DNA from: Thermoguttaceae bacterium
GTDB taxonomy: Bacteria; Planctomycetota; Planctomycetia; Pirellulales; Thermoguttaceae
DNA: 64,000 nt
Assembly: GCA_029975295.1 (NCBI GenBank)
Contig: JARKPK010000051.1
Span: 1 to 64,000, forward strand
Direction of reading: 5' to 3'
The notes under the pieces were generated by a model, which saw nothing but the letters and a program-made list of their open reading frames with translations, did not search any database and was not told where the DNA came from. Shown in pieces: positions 17,317 to 26,824 of this stretch. A program made the translations under genes and the position numbers. Every line of letters starts with the position of its first letter. Within the stretch, counting starts at the first letter, position 1.

Positions 17317-18156
17317 TCACAGCCAAATCGCCATTCGGCCGTCGAGCATGTCGGGCACGGCGCGGCGCACCAACGATTCGACCTGCCGCTGATTGTAGCG
17401 CGTGCTGAAGTGCGACGCAACAATCAACTCGTTGCGGAAGCGGTCGCGGCGTTCGACCAAGTCGTCGAGGTGCATGTGCCCGAACTTATGAATCTTGTCT
17501 TTACGGTGGCTTGGCGCGACGAAGGTCACCTCCATGATCAGCACTTGGGCTTCATACATGGCTGGACAGGCGTCGAGGCCCTCCGGGGCGCTGTCGCCCA
17601 AGTAGGCCACCCGCGGCAGACGCGTTTCGCTGGTCACTTCCGTGCCCGCAAGCCGCAGGTCGCGGATTTGCGGGCCGGTGAGCCCCTGGAACTCGGGCCG
17701 CAGCTTCCGCCGTCGCTCCCAAACCACGAACCCCAGCGACGGCACCGTGTGGCGCGTAGCCGACACGGTTACCACGTGCTCGCGCGAAATCTCCACTTCG
17801 TCGCCGGGCTGAAGCGGCCGAAGCTCGCAGGGCAGCCGGCCGCGATCGAGCCGGCTGAATAGCCGCAAGATGCGCTGCACCGGCTCGACGGCCTCGGCGG
17901 GCAGATAGATCGTCGGCGGTTCCATTTTCATCATCCGCCGCCGGGCCACGTAGATCGGCAACGCGGCCATGTGGTCCATGTGCATGTGCGAGACGAACCA
18001 CAACGGCGTGCCCATGAACGACCACGGCTGCGCGCCGAGATCGAACCCCAGCTTCAATTCGGGCACGCGCCAGTAGGTTTGCACTGCGGCGCGCGAATAG
18101 CCTTCGATCGTGAGGTCCTTGTGGACCAAGCTCTTTACCGGCAGGTTGTTGATCAT
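17317..18156 (-). CDS. Ribonuclease Z-like metallo-beta-lactamase-fold hydrolase
   Basis: 279 residues. Metal-binding motifs: [14 protein letters not shown] (the HxHxDH box), a later His in [12 protein letters not shown], the Asp of [12 protein letters not shown], and the His in [14 protein letters not shown], which matches the terminal AHFS-R block of ElaC/RNase Z. RNase Z trims tRNA 3' ends. It is somewhat short and its substrate region is divergent, so another MBL hydrolase is possible. Its ATG overlaps the scpA stop by 4 nt, so the two are translationally coupled. Confidence 0.75.
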   Translation of the reverse strand: MINNLPVKSLVHKDLTIEGYSRAAVQTYWRVPELKLGFDLGAQPWSFMGTPLWFVSHMHMDHMAALPIYVARRRMMKMEPPTIYLPAEAVEPVQRILRLFSRLDRGRLPCELRPLQPGDEVEISREHVVTVSATRHTVPSLGFVVWERRRKLRPEFQGLTGPQIRDLRLAGTEVTSETRLPRVAYLGDSAPEGLDACPAMYEAQVLIMEVTFVAPSHRKDKIHKFGHMHLDDLVERRDRFRNELIVASHFSTRYNQRQVESLVRRAVPDMLDGRMAIWL

Positions 18157-18917
18157 GCGTGCTCGTATTGATCGATGTCGGTCGGCTGCACGGGGGCGTC
18201 GCAGCGGACGTCGGGCCGCAGCACAATCTCGCCGAAGAGCTGCTCTTGTTCGACCCGGACGTAATGATGCCGCACGAGTTCCAAAATGGCCAAGAAGATG
18301 CCGATCAGCGTTGAACGATGCGCGCCGGCCGGGAACAACTCGCGAAAGACAACCGTGCCGCGAGCGGCCAACAGCTCACGAATCCGCTCCATGTGGACGT
18401 GGATCGGCGTGTCGTCGTAAACAATGCTGGCCGGCTTAACCGCCTCCGACTCGCGGATGATTCGTCCGAAGGCGCTGACCAGATCCCAAAGCTCGACTTC
18501 TTCGATGGGCTGATCGGCCGGATCGACCTCGCCCGGCGGCAAGTCGCCGTCGAGCCGGGGGAAGTGCTGAAGCCACGCCCGCCCCCGCTCTTCGAGCATC
18601 GCGGCGGCGTCGCGATACTTTTTGTATTCCAGCAAGCGCGGCACCAGATCTTGCCGCGGGTCGTCCAGTGGTTCCTCAACTTCGTCGCCGTGCGGAAGCA
18701 CTTGTTGCGACTTGATCTCCAGCAGCGCGCCGGCCACGGCCAAAAAGTCGCCTGCCGCGTTCACGTCGAGCTGTTTTATTACATCGAGGTATTCGAGGAA
18801 CTGCTCGGCCACCTGAGCAAGCGAAACCTCGGTGATCTCCACCTCGCGCTTGCGCACCAGATAGAGGAGCAAGTCCAACGGACCACGGAAAACACCGAGT
18901 TGAACGCGAAAATCCAT
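18153..18917 (-). CDS. scpA: Segregation and condensation protein A (ScpA, kleisin)
   Basis: 254 residues. [40 protein letters not shown] is the conserved kleisin N terminus that clamps the SMC neck. [22 protein letters not shown] follows. The C-terminal winged helix ([32 protein letters not shown]) binds the SMC head. It acts with SMC and ScpB in chromosome compaction. scpB is not beside it in this window. Coupled to the downstream RNase Z-like gene. Confidence 0.95.
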   Translation of the reverse strand: MDFRVQLGVFRGPLDLLLYLVRKREVEITEVSLAQVAEQFLEYLDVIKQLDVNAAGDFLAVAGALLEIKSQQVLPHGDEVEEPLDDPRQDLVPRLLEYKKYRDAAAMLEERGRAWLQHFPRLDGDLPPGEVDPADQPIEEVELWDLVSAFGRIIRESEAVKPASIVYDDTPIHVHMERIRELLAARGTVVFRELFPAGAHRSTLIGIFLAILELVRHHYVRVEQEQLFGEIVLRPDVRCDAPVQPTDIDQYEHA

Positions 18918-19341
18918 CGTCTCGCCAGTCTATCGGATCAGCGTCGGCAGGGCCAGACGCACCGTGGTTGTCGTGGTTTCTACTTGGGTGGTGCGAAGTG
19001 GCCGGACGGCAATCTGTCCTTCGCCGGGGTCGCCGCAGGGGGGGGGCCATTCTGTCGCACTCAGATTGCGGGCCGCTACCTTCGGCCGTAATCGGCAAAC
19101 CTTGCGCGATCGCTGTACTGCTAACTTCGGTTGGCGATGGCAGCCGGCTTGAACCCTTCGACCGCAAGGCGGTTGCGAGAATTGACTTAGAACCGCATCC
19201 CCCGCTGCCATCTTCCGAGGGTGCGATTTATTGCACGGCAGCGACTCGGCTCGGGCGTTGGGCGCTCCCTTCGGCCGACACCAAGGGCGGCTGGGCCTAA
19301 CAACTCCTCAGCGGGCAACGAGTTATTGACGGCAAATCGGA

Positions 19342-19370
19342 TTGACGCATTCGGGCCAAACCGATAGAAT
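19342..19370 (+). promoter_or_regulatory. Sigma-70-type promoter of ispE
   Basis: TTGACG (19342-19347) and TAGAAT (19365-19370) with an exact 17-nt spacer, 72 nt before the ispE ATG. One of the best-looking promoters in the window. Confidence 0.6.
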
Positions 19371-19385
19371 CCCTCGTGCGTGTGG

Positions 19386-19400
19386 TCAGCAATTTGCTGA
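19386..19400. promoter_or_regulatory. Palindrome just downstream of the ispE promoter
   Basis: TCAGCAATTTGCTGA is a perfect inverted repeat with 7-bp arms around a central T, followed by TTTTTG. It lies in the early transcribed leader, about 9 nt after the expected start, so it could be an operator or a short attenuator hairpin. Confidence 0.45.
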
Positions 19401-19442
19401 TTTTTGCTCGGGAGCACCGAGGCGAGGGGAACGGATTCGCCG

Positions 19443-20333
19443 ATGCGCCTGTACCGGGTTTCTGCCGCTCAGTGGGCAGTTGACGCCCCAGCGAAGCTGA
19501 ACTTGTTCTTTGAGGTGCTTGCAAGGCGTTCGGACGGCTACCATGAGATCGAAACGCTCATGTGTCCGATCGGTTTGTACGATACGGTTCTGTTTTCTCC
19601 GAGCGACAGCGGGCGCATTGACTTTGCATGCGTGAAATCGGCGCGATCGGGTGGCGAGGATTTGCCCGCCGACGGACGCAACCTCGTCGTACGCGCCATC
19701 GAATTGCTGCGTCAGCGAACCGGATGTCGGCAGGGAGCCGAGGTCCGCCTAATCAAACGAATTCCGATGCAGGCCGGGCTGGGCGGCGGCTCGAGTGACG
19801 CGGCTGCCGCGCTGGTGGTCGCCTTGCAGGCTTGGGGGCTGCGCGTTGATCCGGCCGAGCTGCGACAGTGGGCGGCCGAATTGGGCAGCGACGTGCCCTT
19901 TTTCCTCGGCCGCGGGGCGGCGGTGTGTCGCGGGCGCGGCGAGGTCGTTGAACCGGCGGCAGGCGGCGGGCTGAGTTTTGTGGTGGTGCGGCCGGACGAA
20001 GGGTTGTCGACGGCCGAGGTTTACCGCCATTGCCGTCCCCCGGAGCAGCCGCGCAGCGTTGGTCCGGCCGTGGCGGCGCTGCGGCGCGGCGATGCGTTTG
20101 CGTTGGGCCGAGCGTTGTTCAATCGGCTCGAATCGGCCGCCGCGAGCCTGTCGCCGTGGATCGAGCGGCTGCACCGTGCTTTTGCACGGTTGGATTTGTG
20201 CGGACACCAGATGAGCGGCAGCGGCACCGCGTTCTTCGGCGTTTGCCGGCATGCGCGGCATGCCCGCACCGCGGCGATGCGGTTGACCGCGATGGGATTT
20301 CGGCAAGTGTTTGCGGTGGGCGGCGGTGTGTGA
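19443..20333 (+). CDS. ispE: 4-diphosphocytidyl-2-C-methyl-D-erythritol kinase
   Basis: 296 residues, GHMP kinase family. APAKLNLFFEVLARRSDGYHEIETLM opens the protein; MQAGLGGGSSDAAAALVVAL is the ATP-binding GHMP loop; GSDVPFFLGRGAAVCRGRGE and MSGSGTAFFGVC complete the active site. It phosphorylates CDP-methylerythritol in the non-mevalonate isoprenoid pathway. The ATG at 19443 was chosen because the conserved sequence begins soon after; GAGGGG lies upstream. spoVG follows, an arrangement also known in Firmicutes. Confidence 0.95.
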   Translation: MRLYRVSAAQWAVDAPAKLNLFFEVLARRSDGYHEIETLMCPIGLYDTVLFSPSDSGRIDFACVKSARSGGEDLPADGRNLVVRAIELLRQRTGCRQGAEVRLIKRIPMQAGLGGGSSDAAAALVVALQAWGLRVDPAELRQWAAELGSDVPFFLGRGAAVCRGRGEVVEPAAGGGLSFVVVRPDEGLSTAEVYRHCRPPEQPRSVGPAVAALRRGDAFALGRALFNRLESAAASLSPWIERLHRAFARLDLCGHQMSGSGTAFFGVCRHARHARTAAMRLTAMGFRQVFAVGGGV

Positions 20334-20559
20334 ACCAGGCAGGGGCGGTGCCCCGCCGTTTGAGCATAGCCGCTGGACCACTCGAGACATAACAAGAGAC
20401 CATGAGGGCGACGGTGCCCGGCGCCCGGCGCCTGCCGCCGGCGCAACTCGGCGCGCGTCGTCGTCGGCGTGCCCCCGGATTTGAAGTGATCGTAGCGTTT
20501 GGTCCTGACTCGATGATCCCTTGCCAGCGCAGGCCTCGTGCGACAGAAGGAGCGTCACC

Positions 20560-21222
20560 GTGGAAATCACCGAAGTCCGTGTCAAACTGATGGAAGAGTC
20601 GGGCGAACGTTTGCAGGCCTTCTGCTCAATCACCTTCGACGATGCTTTTGTGGTGCGCGATCTGAAGATCATCGAGGGCGCCACCGGCCCGTTTGTGGCC
20701 ATGCCCAGCCGGAAACTGACGACCCATTGTCCTCAGTGCGGCTACAAGAATCACCTGCGCGCCGGCTATTGCAATCAGTGCGGGGCCCGATTGCGCGAGC
20801 AGTCGGCCGGCAGCGACGAGGAAGGCCGGGCAAAGCTCTACGCCGACATCGCACACCCGATCAACTCCGCCTGCCGCGAGATGATCCAACAGCGAGTGAT
20901 CGCCGCTTACGAAGAAGAGCGTCGGCGGTCGAAGCTGCCCGGCTATGTGCCCAGCTACGACGATCAAGATTTCGACGCCGGTCCGGCCGAAACGCCGCTG
21001 CCGCGCGCCGCCGCCCGCGAAGAGCCCGAAGTGGTCGGCGAACCCTCCGCGCCGATGCACCCGACGGCGTTTGAAGGAGCGGAAAAGCCCCGTGGCCCGC
21101 ACATCGCCCCGGCCAAGACGCCGCCCAGCGGTCCGCGGACGCCGCACTCGCATCTGAGCCGCGGTCCGGCCCAGACCGAAGCGCCGAAAACCAACCAGTT
21201 TGGCGCGGGCATCTTCGAGTAG
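20560..21222 (+). CDS. spoVG: SpoVG-family nucleic-acid-binding regulator with an inserted zinc ribbon
   Basis: 220 residues against ~95 for ordinary SpoVG. The SpoVG core is clear: [42 protein letters not shown], then [23 protein letters not shown]. Between PSRK and ADIAHP, where SpoVG normally has a short loop, sits an insertion of about 40 residues with [19 protein letters not shown] (Cys57/60/71/74), a zinc ribbon. A Pro-rich, probably disordered tail of ~90 residues follows. SpoVG binds DNA or RNA and affects septation and many genes; the ribbon may add specificity. GTG start with AGAAGGAG. It lies 226 nt after ispE. Confidence 0.9.
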   Translation: MEITEVRVKLMEESGERLQAFCSITFDDAFVVRDLKIIEGATGPFVAMPSRKLTTHCPQCGYKNHLRAGYCNQCGARLREQSAGSDEEGRAKLYADIAHPINSACREMIQQRVIAAYEEERRRSKLPGYVPSYDDQDFDAGPAETPLPRAAAREEPEVVGEPSAPMHPTAFEGAEKPRGPHIAPAKTPPSGPRTPHSHLSRGPAQTEAPKTNQFGAGIFE

Positions 21223-21679
21223 TTGCCGTTCTTCCCGACGGCTGACCAACGCCAGCCTCCCGTTAGCCGCTAGGCGACCAACGCCGGCCTCCCGTCACCC
21301 GCCGGGTGCCCATCAGCGCAAGCCGAACAGCGCGGGCCTCGCGCCGCTGCCTGCCGCTCAACGCCGGTGCCGCTCATCGCCCGCAGCCAACGCGGCCGCA
21401 TGGCTGGGTCGGTTGCCGCGGGCAGTTGATTCCTCTGATTCAACGCACCGAGGGTGTTCTGAATACGCCGGTTTCTCCGCTGTGGATTGCACTGACTCAT
21501 CGAACCGCAAGCGTTTTTTTCGCGCCGGTTTCTGCTGTCTCCGCCCCCCCATCCTGGTGCAGGTTTTGATCTTGTCTTTCTCGGGCGTGTTTGGGATAAA
21601 TACGCCCCCGTTTTTCTGGCCGGGGGCTTCTCCCGGGCCGGGAGCGATCGCTGGCGATCTTCGACGGAAAGACCCGATC
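21223..21679. other. Intergenic region with short direct repeats
   Basis: 457 nt. It begins with two copies of a 20-mer starting GACCAACGCC (21244-21263 and 21276-21295, one mismatch, period 32), followed by looser related GC-rich copies to about 21400. A G/C-rich hairpin-like stretch is present near 21603-21625. No gene recognised. Confidence 0.5.
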
Positions 21680-22435
21680 ATGAACAAGCTCGAACTGCTC
21701 AACGAAACCGCGAGAGAAGGTCGGCGGACCGGACGTCCGCGGCACGAAGCCGGCCGCTTCGCTTTGCTCTCGGCCGCTTGGCTCATGGTGCGGGCCGCTC
21801 TTGGTTGGCCCACGATGCGGATGGCGTCGTCTTGGCGATGGATGTTGTGCGTGGCGGGGCTTCTGTTATGCGTTTGCACTTCAATTTGGCCGGCTGGGCC
21901 GGGCTGGACGGAAGAAAGCCGCTCGCCGCTGGATGCCGACACCCTGATCAACGTTTTGCGAACCCGCGACGCCGACGAAGAATCGTACTGCCTCTACGTT
22001 TCCGCCTTGGTCGAACAGGGGCAGTTGCCCGTCGGAATTGCCATGGGGGCAATGCAATGGGCCCGCCAAAAGCCCGAAGGCAAGCGAGTTCAGTATTTCA
22101 AACATGCCCTGATCCGTCTGGCGGCCGACCAAGGGATCACCATGCCGGAAGGCACGCCCGATCGCACCGGCACGATTCGGGGGCGGTGCATCGTTCGGGT
22201 GTTGGGGATCGACATTCCCGTCGTGGGAGGCACGGTCCGATTGGGCGACACGAAAGTGACCACCACGACCGACTCGAAAGGCCGTTTCGAGTTCACCAAG
22301 GTTCCGTTCGGCCGCTATCGCTTGCAGGCCGAAGGCGTGGTTTCGCTGATCACCCGCCGCGGGTCGGCCGAGGCCACTTGTCCCTCGCCGCCACCCTCGA
22401 CGCAACCGACGTATGTCGGGATCGTTATGAAATAG
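21680..22435 (+). CDS. Secreted protein with carboxypeptidase-regulatory-like domain
   Basis: 251 residues. A basic N-terminal stretch is followed by a hydrophobic signal segment (MLCVAGLLLCVCTSIWPAG). An alpha-helical part (ADTLINVLRTRDADEESYCLYVSALVEQGQLP) comes next, then a beta-sandwich (IRGRCIVRVLGIDIPVVGGTVRLGDTKVTTTTDSKGRFEFTKVPFGRYRLQAEG), which is a CarboxypepD_reg-like module. The long pre-signal region is odd; an internal Met nearer the signal could be the true start. Function unknown. Confidence 0.65.
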   Translation: MNKLELLNETAREGRRTGRPRHEAGRFALLSAAWLMVRAALGWPTMRMASSWRWMLCVAGLLLCVCTSIWPAGPGWTEESRSPLDADTLINVLRTRDADEESYCLYVSALVEQGQLPVGIAMGAMQWARQKPEGKRVQYFKHALIRLAADQGITMPEGTPDRTGTIRGRCIVRVLGIDIPVVGGTVRLGDTKVTTTTDSKGRFEFTKVPFGRYRLQAEGVVSLITRRGSAEATCPSPPPSTQPTYVGIVMK

Positions 22436-22806
22436 GCGCGCAAAATCACTTTGCAGATCTACTATCTTCGCTTCCCCTCCCAGATGTCCACGGTTGGGGC
22501 CGGCGTTGCACGCGGGCGAGCGGTTCCGACCGTTCTTTACGCCGATGCTGCCTCTTGCTCGTGCCGAACGATTGGCGAAGAAGTCGGCACTGCTAGCATC
22601 CCGATGGCCGTAGGCCGAAATGCGTGGCGGGCGGGGCCGGCGATCGCTTCTTGCCATCGGTGACGGCCGATTGAGCGGACAAGAGGCAAAAGGCCGATGT
22701 CGGTGTTGCATCGTTTCCTCGAAAATCCCTATACTCTGGCGCTGGACGACGCGATCGGCGGACCGACGTTCGATAGCGAGATCCGCGTGGCATGGAGGCC
22801 GAATCG
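22436..22806. other. Intergenic region with promoter
   Basis: 371 nt. Apart from the promoter at 22706-22735 no feature is recognised. Confidence 0.5.
22706..22735 (+). promoter_or_regulatory. Promoter of the secretin-like gene
   Basis: TTGCAT and TATACT separated by 18 nt, 71 nt before the ATG at 22807. Confidence 0.5.
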
Positions 22807-24192
22807 ATGCTTTCCCGAGCGCTCTTTCTGGCGGCGTTGGTTGTGTTCTGGACGACAGTGGTGCGCGGGCAGACGATGCCGCCTGCGGCCATCCCTGCGG
22901 CGCCGCCCACCGCGTCTCCGCCTGCGGCCGCAGTGCCGCCTTCGGCTTCGGCGTGGCGACCCGCGGCCGAGCAACCGCACTCGATGCCGGGGACGCATGC
23001 CGGGGGCGCTGTTCGGCCCGTCGCGGCCGAGACGCCGGTAGCGCCCGAGGCGGCCGGCGCGCCAGGCCGTGCCCTTTCGCCCGCCGGCGGCGCGGGTTCC
23101 GCACCCGTGGCCGAGCCATCGGCTGCTGCTGCGGCGCCGATGGGCGTTGGGCCCGCGGCGCCTTCGGCCGCCGATCTGTCGCGGCGCCCGATTGCGCGCG
23201 TCACCTCCGGCGGGAACACGCTGCCTGCCGACCGCGGACAGGTTTGGCGCGAATACGACATCAGCCCCTACACCATGCGCGTGACGGCCACCGAGCGGCC
23301 CGAGCAGGCGATCATCGACTGGATACTGCGCGAAACCGGCTACGAGGCGTGGCATGGCGACACCGTGGCGGTGCTCAGCGCGTCGAAACGTTCGTTGCGG
23401 GTCTATCACACGCCGCAGATGCAGGCGGCCGTGGCCGACGTGGTCGATCGGTTCGTGGCCTCCGAGGCGGACAGCGTGGCTTTTTCGCTGCGGCTGATCA
23501 CGCTCGATCAGCCCAATTGGCGCACCCGCGCCCAGCGTTTCCTCAAGCCGGTGAATGTGCAAACGCCCGGCGTGAGCGCCTGGTTGATGACGCGCGACGA
23601 CGCGGCCGGGCTGTTGGCCGAGCTGCAACGGCGGACCGACTTCCGCGAGCACAGTTCGCCGCACTTGCTGGTGGCCAATGGTCAGAGCACGGTTGTTTCG
23701 GCGAAGAGGCCGCGAGGATATGTGCGCGACCTGCTGATGCGGCCCGACGTTTGGCCCGGCTTCGAGTCGCAGATGGGGCAGTTGGAGGAAGGATACGCCT
23801 TAGAGTTCAACCCGTTGCTCTCCTTGGACCGGCGGGTGATCGATGCTTCGTTGAAGTGCGAGATCGACCAACTCGAAAAATTGACGACCGTGCCGATGGA
23901 CATTGCCACGGCCCAGGGCGGACGGCAGCGTTCGAAGGTTGAGGTGCCCCAGACAGTCCATTTCCGCTTTCACGAGCGGTTCCGTTGGCCGGCCGATCAA
24001 GTGCTGGTCGTCGGGCTCGGCATGGTGGCGCTGCCGATCCCGGTCGATTCGAAGCCGAACCTGGCAGGCATCCCCTTGCCGCTGAACACCAGCCCGCCGC
24101 GCGGCGATCTGCTGGTGTTCATCGACGCCCGGACCACAGCGGCCGATGCGGCACGCATGGCAGCGCCGCCGTTGGCCGAGCGTCCGCGCTAG
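22807..24192 (+). CDS. Secreted protein with Pro/Ala-rich linker and secretin-like N-domain
   Basis: 461 residues. The signal peptide is LSRALFLAALVVFWTTVVRG. Residues ~22-125 are a low-complexity Pro/Ala linker. The remainder (YDISPYTMRVTATERPEQAIIDWILRETGYEAWHGDTVAVLSASKRSLRVYHTPQMQAAVADVVDRF) resembles the small N-domains of type II/III secretins, and later beta-rich sequence follows. No obvious secretin pore motif (VPLL-D-P) is present. The ATG at 22807 has GGAGG 9 nt upstream; an ATG at 22792 is less likely. Exact role unknown. Confidence 0.6.
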   Translation: MLSRALFLAALVVFWTTVVRGQTMPPAAIPAAPPTASPPAAAVPPSASAWRPAAEQPHSMPGTHAGGAVRPVAAETPVAPEAAGAPGRALSPAGGAGSAPVAEPSAAAAAPMGVGPAAPSAADLSRRPIARVTSGGNTLPADRGQVWREYDISPYTMRVTATERPEQAIIDWILRETGYEAWHGDTVAVLSASKRSLRVYHTPQMQAAVADVVDRFVASEADSVAFSLRLITLDQPNWRTRAQRFLKPVNVQTPGVSAWLMTRDDAAGLLAELQRRTDFREHSSPHLLVANGQSTVVSAKRPRGYVRDLLMRPDVWPGFESQMGQLEEGYALEFNPLLSLDRRVIDASLKCEIDQLEKLTTVPMDIATAQGGRQRSKVEVPQTVHFRFHERFRWPADQVLVVGLGMVALPIPVDSKPNLAGIPLPLNTSPPRGDLLVFIDARTTAADAARMAAPPLAERPR

Positions 24193-24498
24193 CGCAAGCG
24201 GCAAGCGGCTTCACGGCGGTTCGAAACGGAGCGGCAGGGCGGAGCGACCGCATTTCTACGGCAACGGTCTGCGGATGGCGGGCCGGCGCGCGATTTGTCG
24301 TTGCGCTGATGGGCCGTTCTCGGGTTGCCGCCGGCGCAGGGCGGCCGTCGCCTTGTTGGCCGGCCGAAGGCGAAAAAGCACCGATGACAAACCTCGGGTC
24401 GATGCGTATGATGGTGCGATTCGTTTCTTGAGGCGCTGGCGTGCAACGCGTTCACGCTGCGCCGCCGGACGCCCGGGACGGCAATCTGCGGATTTTTT
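24193..24498. other. Intergenic region before terC-family gene
   Basis: 306 nt. I looked for a yybP-ykoY-type manganese riboswitch and did not find its conserved core. Nothing else recognised. Confidence 0.5.
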
Positions 24499-25617
24499 AT
24501 GATCTGGTTCTGGATTGGGTTTGTCGTATTGGTTTTGGCCCTGCTGGCGCTCGATCTGGGCGTTTTCCACCGCAAGGCTCACGTCATTTCATTTCGTGAG
24601 GCGATGGGCTGGTCGGCGTTCTGGATTTTCTTGGGGCTGGCGTTCTCGGTGTTCATCTATTACGGCTACGAGAACCAATGGGCCGGCTTAGGCGCCAAAC
24701 CCGACCCGATCGATCGGCGAATCAACGACGGCCGCGGCGCCACGGTCAAGTACCTGACCGGCTATGTCGTTGAGAAGTCGTTGAGCGTCGACAACATCTT
24801 CGTCATCGCCATGATCTTCGCCGCCACGGCCGTGCCGGCGATCTATCAACATCGCGTGCTCTTTTGGGGGATTATCGGGGCGCTGGTGATGCGCGGGCTG
24901 ATGATCGGCATCGGCGCGCAGTTGATCGCCCGATTCCATTGGATACTCTATCTGTTCGGCGCGTTCTTGATATTCACCGCCATCAAGATGCTTGTGATTC
25001 GCGAAAGCCACGACGACCCAAGCAACACCTGGGCCGTGCGGTTGGCAAGGCGGTTTTTTCCGGTGACGGCGAAGTTCCACGGCGAGCACTTTTTCGTTCG
25101 CGCCGGCTCCCGGGCGTCGCACGAGGCGGCCACGCCCGGCGCGGCCGTGGAAGACGATCCGGTGGTCGATCAATCGCCATCGGGCAAGGTGCTGCTTACG
25201 CCGCTGGCGCTGACCTTGGTGATGATCGAGGCGACCGACTTGATCTTCGCTGTCGATTCGATTCCGGCCGTCTTTGCGATCACGGCCGATCCGTTCATCG
25301 TCTTCACCAGCAACGTATTCGCCATCTTGGGCCTGCGTTCGCTCTACTTTGCGCTGGCGGGGATGATTCGCATGTTCCGCTACTTGAAGCTCTCGCTGGC
25401 CGTGGTGCTGTTGCTGATCGGCGCGAAGATGATGGTGGCCGAACAACTCAAGGAACGTCTGGGCGAAAACTTCAACTTTTACGTGCTGGGCATGGTGTTG
25501 GGCATTCTTTCGTTGGGCGTGGCTGCCTCGATCGTCGCCCAGCGTCTTTCGCCCCCGCGCGAAGCGGAACCGCTCGCGCCGATCGTGCCGCCCGATTCCG
25601 ACGGAGCGATTCATTAG
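24499..25617 (+). CDS. TerC/Alx-family membrane protein, probable manganese exporter
   Basis: 372 residues with about nine transmembrane helices. Family signatures: LALLALDLGVFHRK, YLTGYVVEKSLSVDNIFVIAMIF (acidic intramembrane Asp), LVMIEATDLIFAVDSIPAVFAITADPFIVFTSNVFAILGLRSLYF. A cytosolic, partly disordered loop (~170-225) lies in the middle. TerC/Alx proteins export Mn(II), some during metallation of secreted proteins. mntP lies 1.7 kb downstream on the same strand. Confidence 0.9.
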   Translation: MIWFWIGFVVLVLALLALDLGVFHRKAHVISFREAMGWSAFWIFLGLAFSVFIYYGYENQWAGLGAKPDPIDRRINDGRGATVKYLTGYVVEKSLSVDNIFVIAMIFAATAVPAIYQHRVLFWGIIGALVMRGLMIGIGAQLIARFHWILYLFGAFLIFTAIKMLVIRESHDDPSNTWAVRLARRFFPVTAKFHGEHFFVRAGSRASHEAATPGAAVEDDPVVDQSPSGKVLLTPLALTLVMIEATDLIFAVDSIPAVFAITADPFIVFTSNVFAILGLRSLYFALAGMIRMFRYLKLSLAVVLLLIGAKMMVAEQLKERLGENFNFYVLGMVLGILSLGVAASIVAQRLSPPREAEPLAPIVPPDSDGAIH

Positions 25618-25717
25618 CCCGACGATTGGCGCGCCGCCACGGGCGCTGCGGGACGGTCGCCTGACGGGACGGCGCTGCCGAAGGGGCGCGCCCGGCAAGA
25701 AACCGCTTGCGGATGGG

Positions 25718-25808
25718 CCGGGCGATAGGCTGCCGATGAACAGCCGGCGACAAGCCCGGCGAGAATTCGTCGATAAGCCGACAATAAGCCGGCGATAAGA
25801 ATCCGGCG
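25718..25808. repeat. Degenerate ~11-bp tandem repeat
   Basis: Units related to GCCGGCGATAA recur: GCCGGCGACAA (25743), GCCGACAATAA (25777), GCCGGCGATAA (25788) and diverged copies around them. It lies between two convergent genes and may mark a shared transcript end. Confidence 0.5.
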
Positions 25809-25826
25809 GCGGCCGGAAGAGAACGC

Positions 25827-26360
25827 TCACTCGTCCGACGGATCGCCGCTGCGTTGTTCGGCCGCGACGGCCCGAGGCGCTGCGGCCGCAGTCTCGCGCG
25901 AATCCGCCAGCGGCTCGGCCGTCGGGTCGGACGGTTCGTTGCCGTCGTCATCGCCGCGTCCCAGCCATTCGCCGAGCCAGATCAGGTCTTCGGCCAGTTC
26001 CTCGCGGGTTTGTTTCAAGGCCACCAACGCGCGGCGCGTGCGCATCCACGTTCCCAGAGCCAACAGAACCGCCGCAACCAAGCCGGCCCCGGCGAGAACC
26101 AACAGCCAAACGGTCCGATTCCAACCGAGTCGGCCGTCGAGCAATTCGGCGGCTGCAACGGGAAGCAGGGGCAACGAGGCGGCCGCGATCGTTAGGGCCA
26201 GGGCGGCAAGCACGGCCGCGCGGCGAAGCACGGCCGCATCGGCGCGCAGCTCGGCCGCGGCCAAACGCCATCGCAGCCGCACGGCCGAGCGGACTTCGAG
26301 GCCCAGATCGGCCCAATGCCGCACCAGCCGTCGCCAGGTGGAAGTGGTCTGTTCGCTCAT
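25827..26360 (-). CDS. Phage-holin-family (YqjE-like) membrane protein
   Basis: 177 residues. An amphipathic N-terminal region (VRLRWRLAAAELRADAAVLRRA) is followed by two transmembrane helices (AVLAALALTIAAASLPLLPVAAAELL and TVWLLVLAGAGLVAAVLLALGTWM) with a Gly/Trp turn, then a charged tail (LKQTREELAEDLIWLGEWL). This is the pattern of the actinophage-holin-III/YqjE family, widespread in non-phage contexts. It overlaps its upstream partner by 4 nt. Confidence 0.7.
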   Translation of the reverse strand: MSEQTTSTWRRLVRHWADLGLEVRSAVRLRWRLAAAELRADAAVLRRAAVLAALALTIAAASLPLLPVAAAELLDGRLGWNRTVWLLVLAGAGLVAAVLLALGTWMRTRRALVALKQTREELAEDLIWLGEWLGRGDDDGNEPSDPTAEPLADSRETAAAAPRAVAAEQRSGDPSDE

Positions 26361-26824
26361 GGCCGTTCTTTCGTTTTGGTTGGGCCCGACCGAGCACGAT
26401 CGGCGTTCGCCGAATTTGCCGAAGCGACGGCGGCAGAAGCCTCGGGCGGCTCGCGCCGCGACGAGGGACGAGGTTCGGCCGGTTCTGCATCGCCGGCAGG
26501 GGCGGTTTGCTCGTCGGGAAGCGGCGGAGGAGACTGCCCCTGCCCGACGGTTTCGTTCCATAGCGCCGTCCAAACGCCTTGGCGCGGCCATTGTTCGAGT
26601 TTGTCGCGCAGCACTCTCACAATCCGGTACTTCCGCACGTCGGCCGCGCTGAACAGCCCCAAGGCGAACGAGGTCCAGAGCCGCGACCAAGAGGCCTGCT
26701 GGAACTGTTTACGCAACGTGAGGATCAGCCGCACGCCGTCGGTGGCGTCGCGGAATCGTCGATCAATCAACCGCCGATTCCGGCCGATCTCCAGTCGAAG
26801 CTGCCGCAGGGCGTCGTCGTTCAT
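26357..26824 (-). CDS. Small protein coupled to the holin-like gene, unknown function
   Basis: 155 residues. The N-terminal half is helical and basic (LRLEIGRNRRLIDRRFRDATDGVRLILTLRKQFQQASWSRLWTSFALGLF); the C-terminal half is Pro/Ala/Glu-rich and disordered. It occupies the position of the YqjD/YqjK-type partners of YqjE, but sequence similarity to them is not clear. Translationally coupled (ATGA overlap) to the gene at 25827. Confidence 0.6.
   Translation of the reverse strand: MNDDALRQLRLEIGRNRRLIDRRFRDATDGVRLILTLRKQFQQASWSRLWTSFALGLFSAADVRKYRIVRVLRDKLEQWPRQGVWTALWNETVGQGQSPPPLPDEQTAPAGDAEPAEPRPSSRREPPEASAAVASANSANADRARSGPTKTKERP

Larger units (their letters stand above)
18918..19442. other. 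Intergenic region between scpA and ispE
   Basis: 525 nt between divergent genes. It includes a run of nine G at about 19039 and, near the right end, the ispE promoter and palindrome (listed separately). No gene recognised. Confidence 0.5.

Noticed and set aside
24193-24498. Possible yybP-ykoY manganese riboswitch ahead of the TerC-family gene.
   Set aside because: Could not find the conserved core elements; the same was true ahead of mntP.
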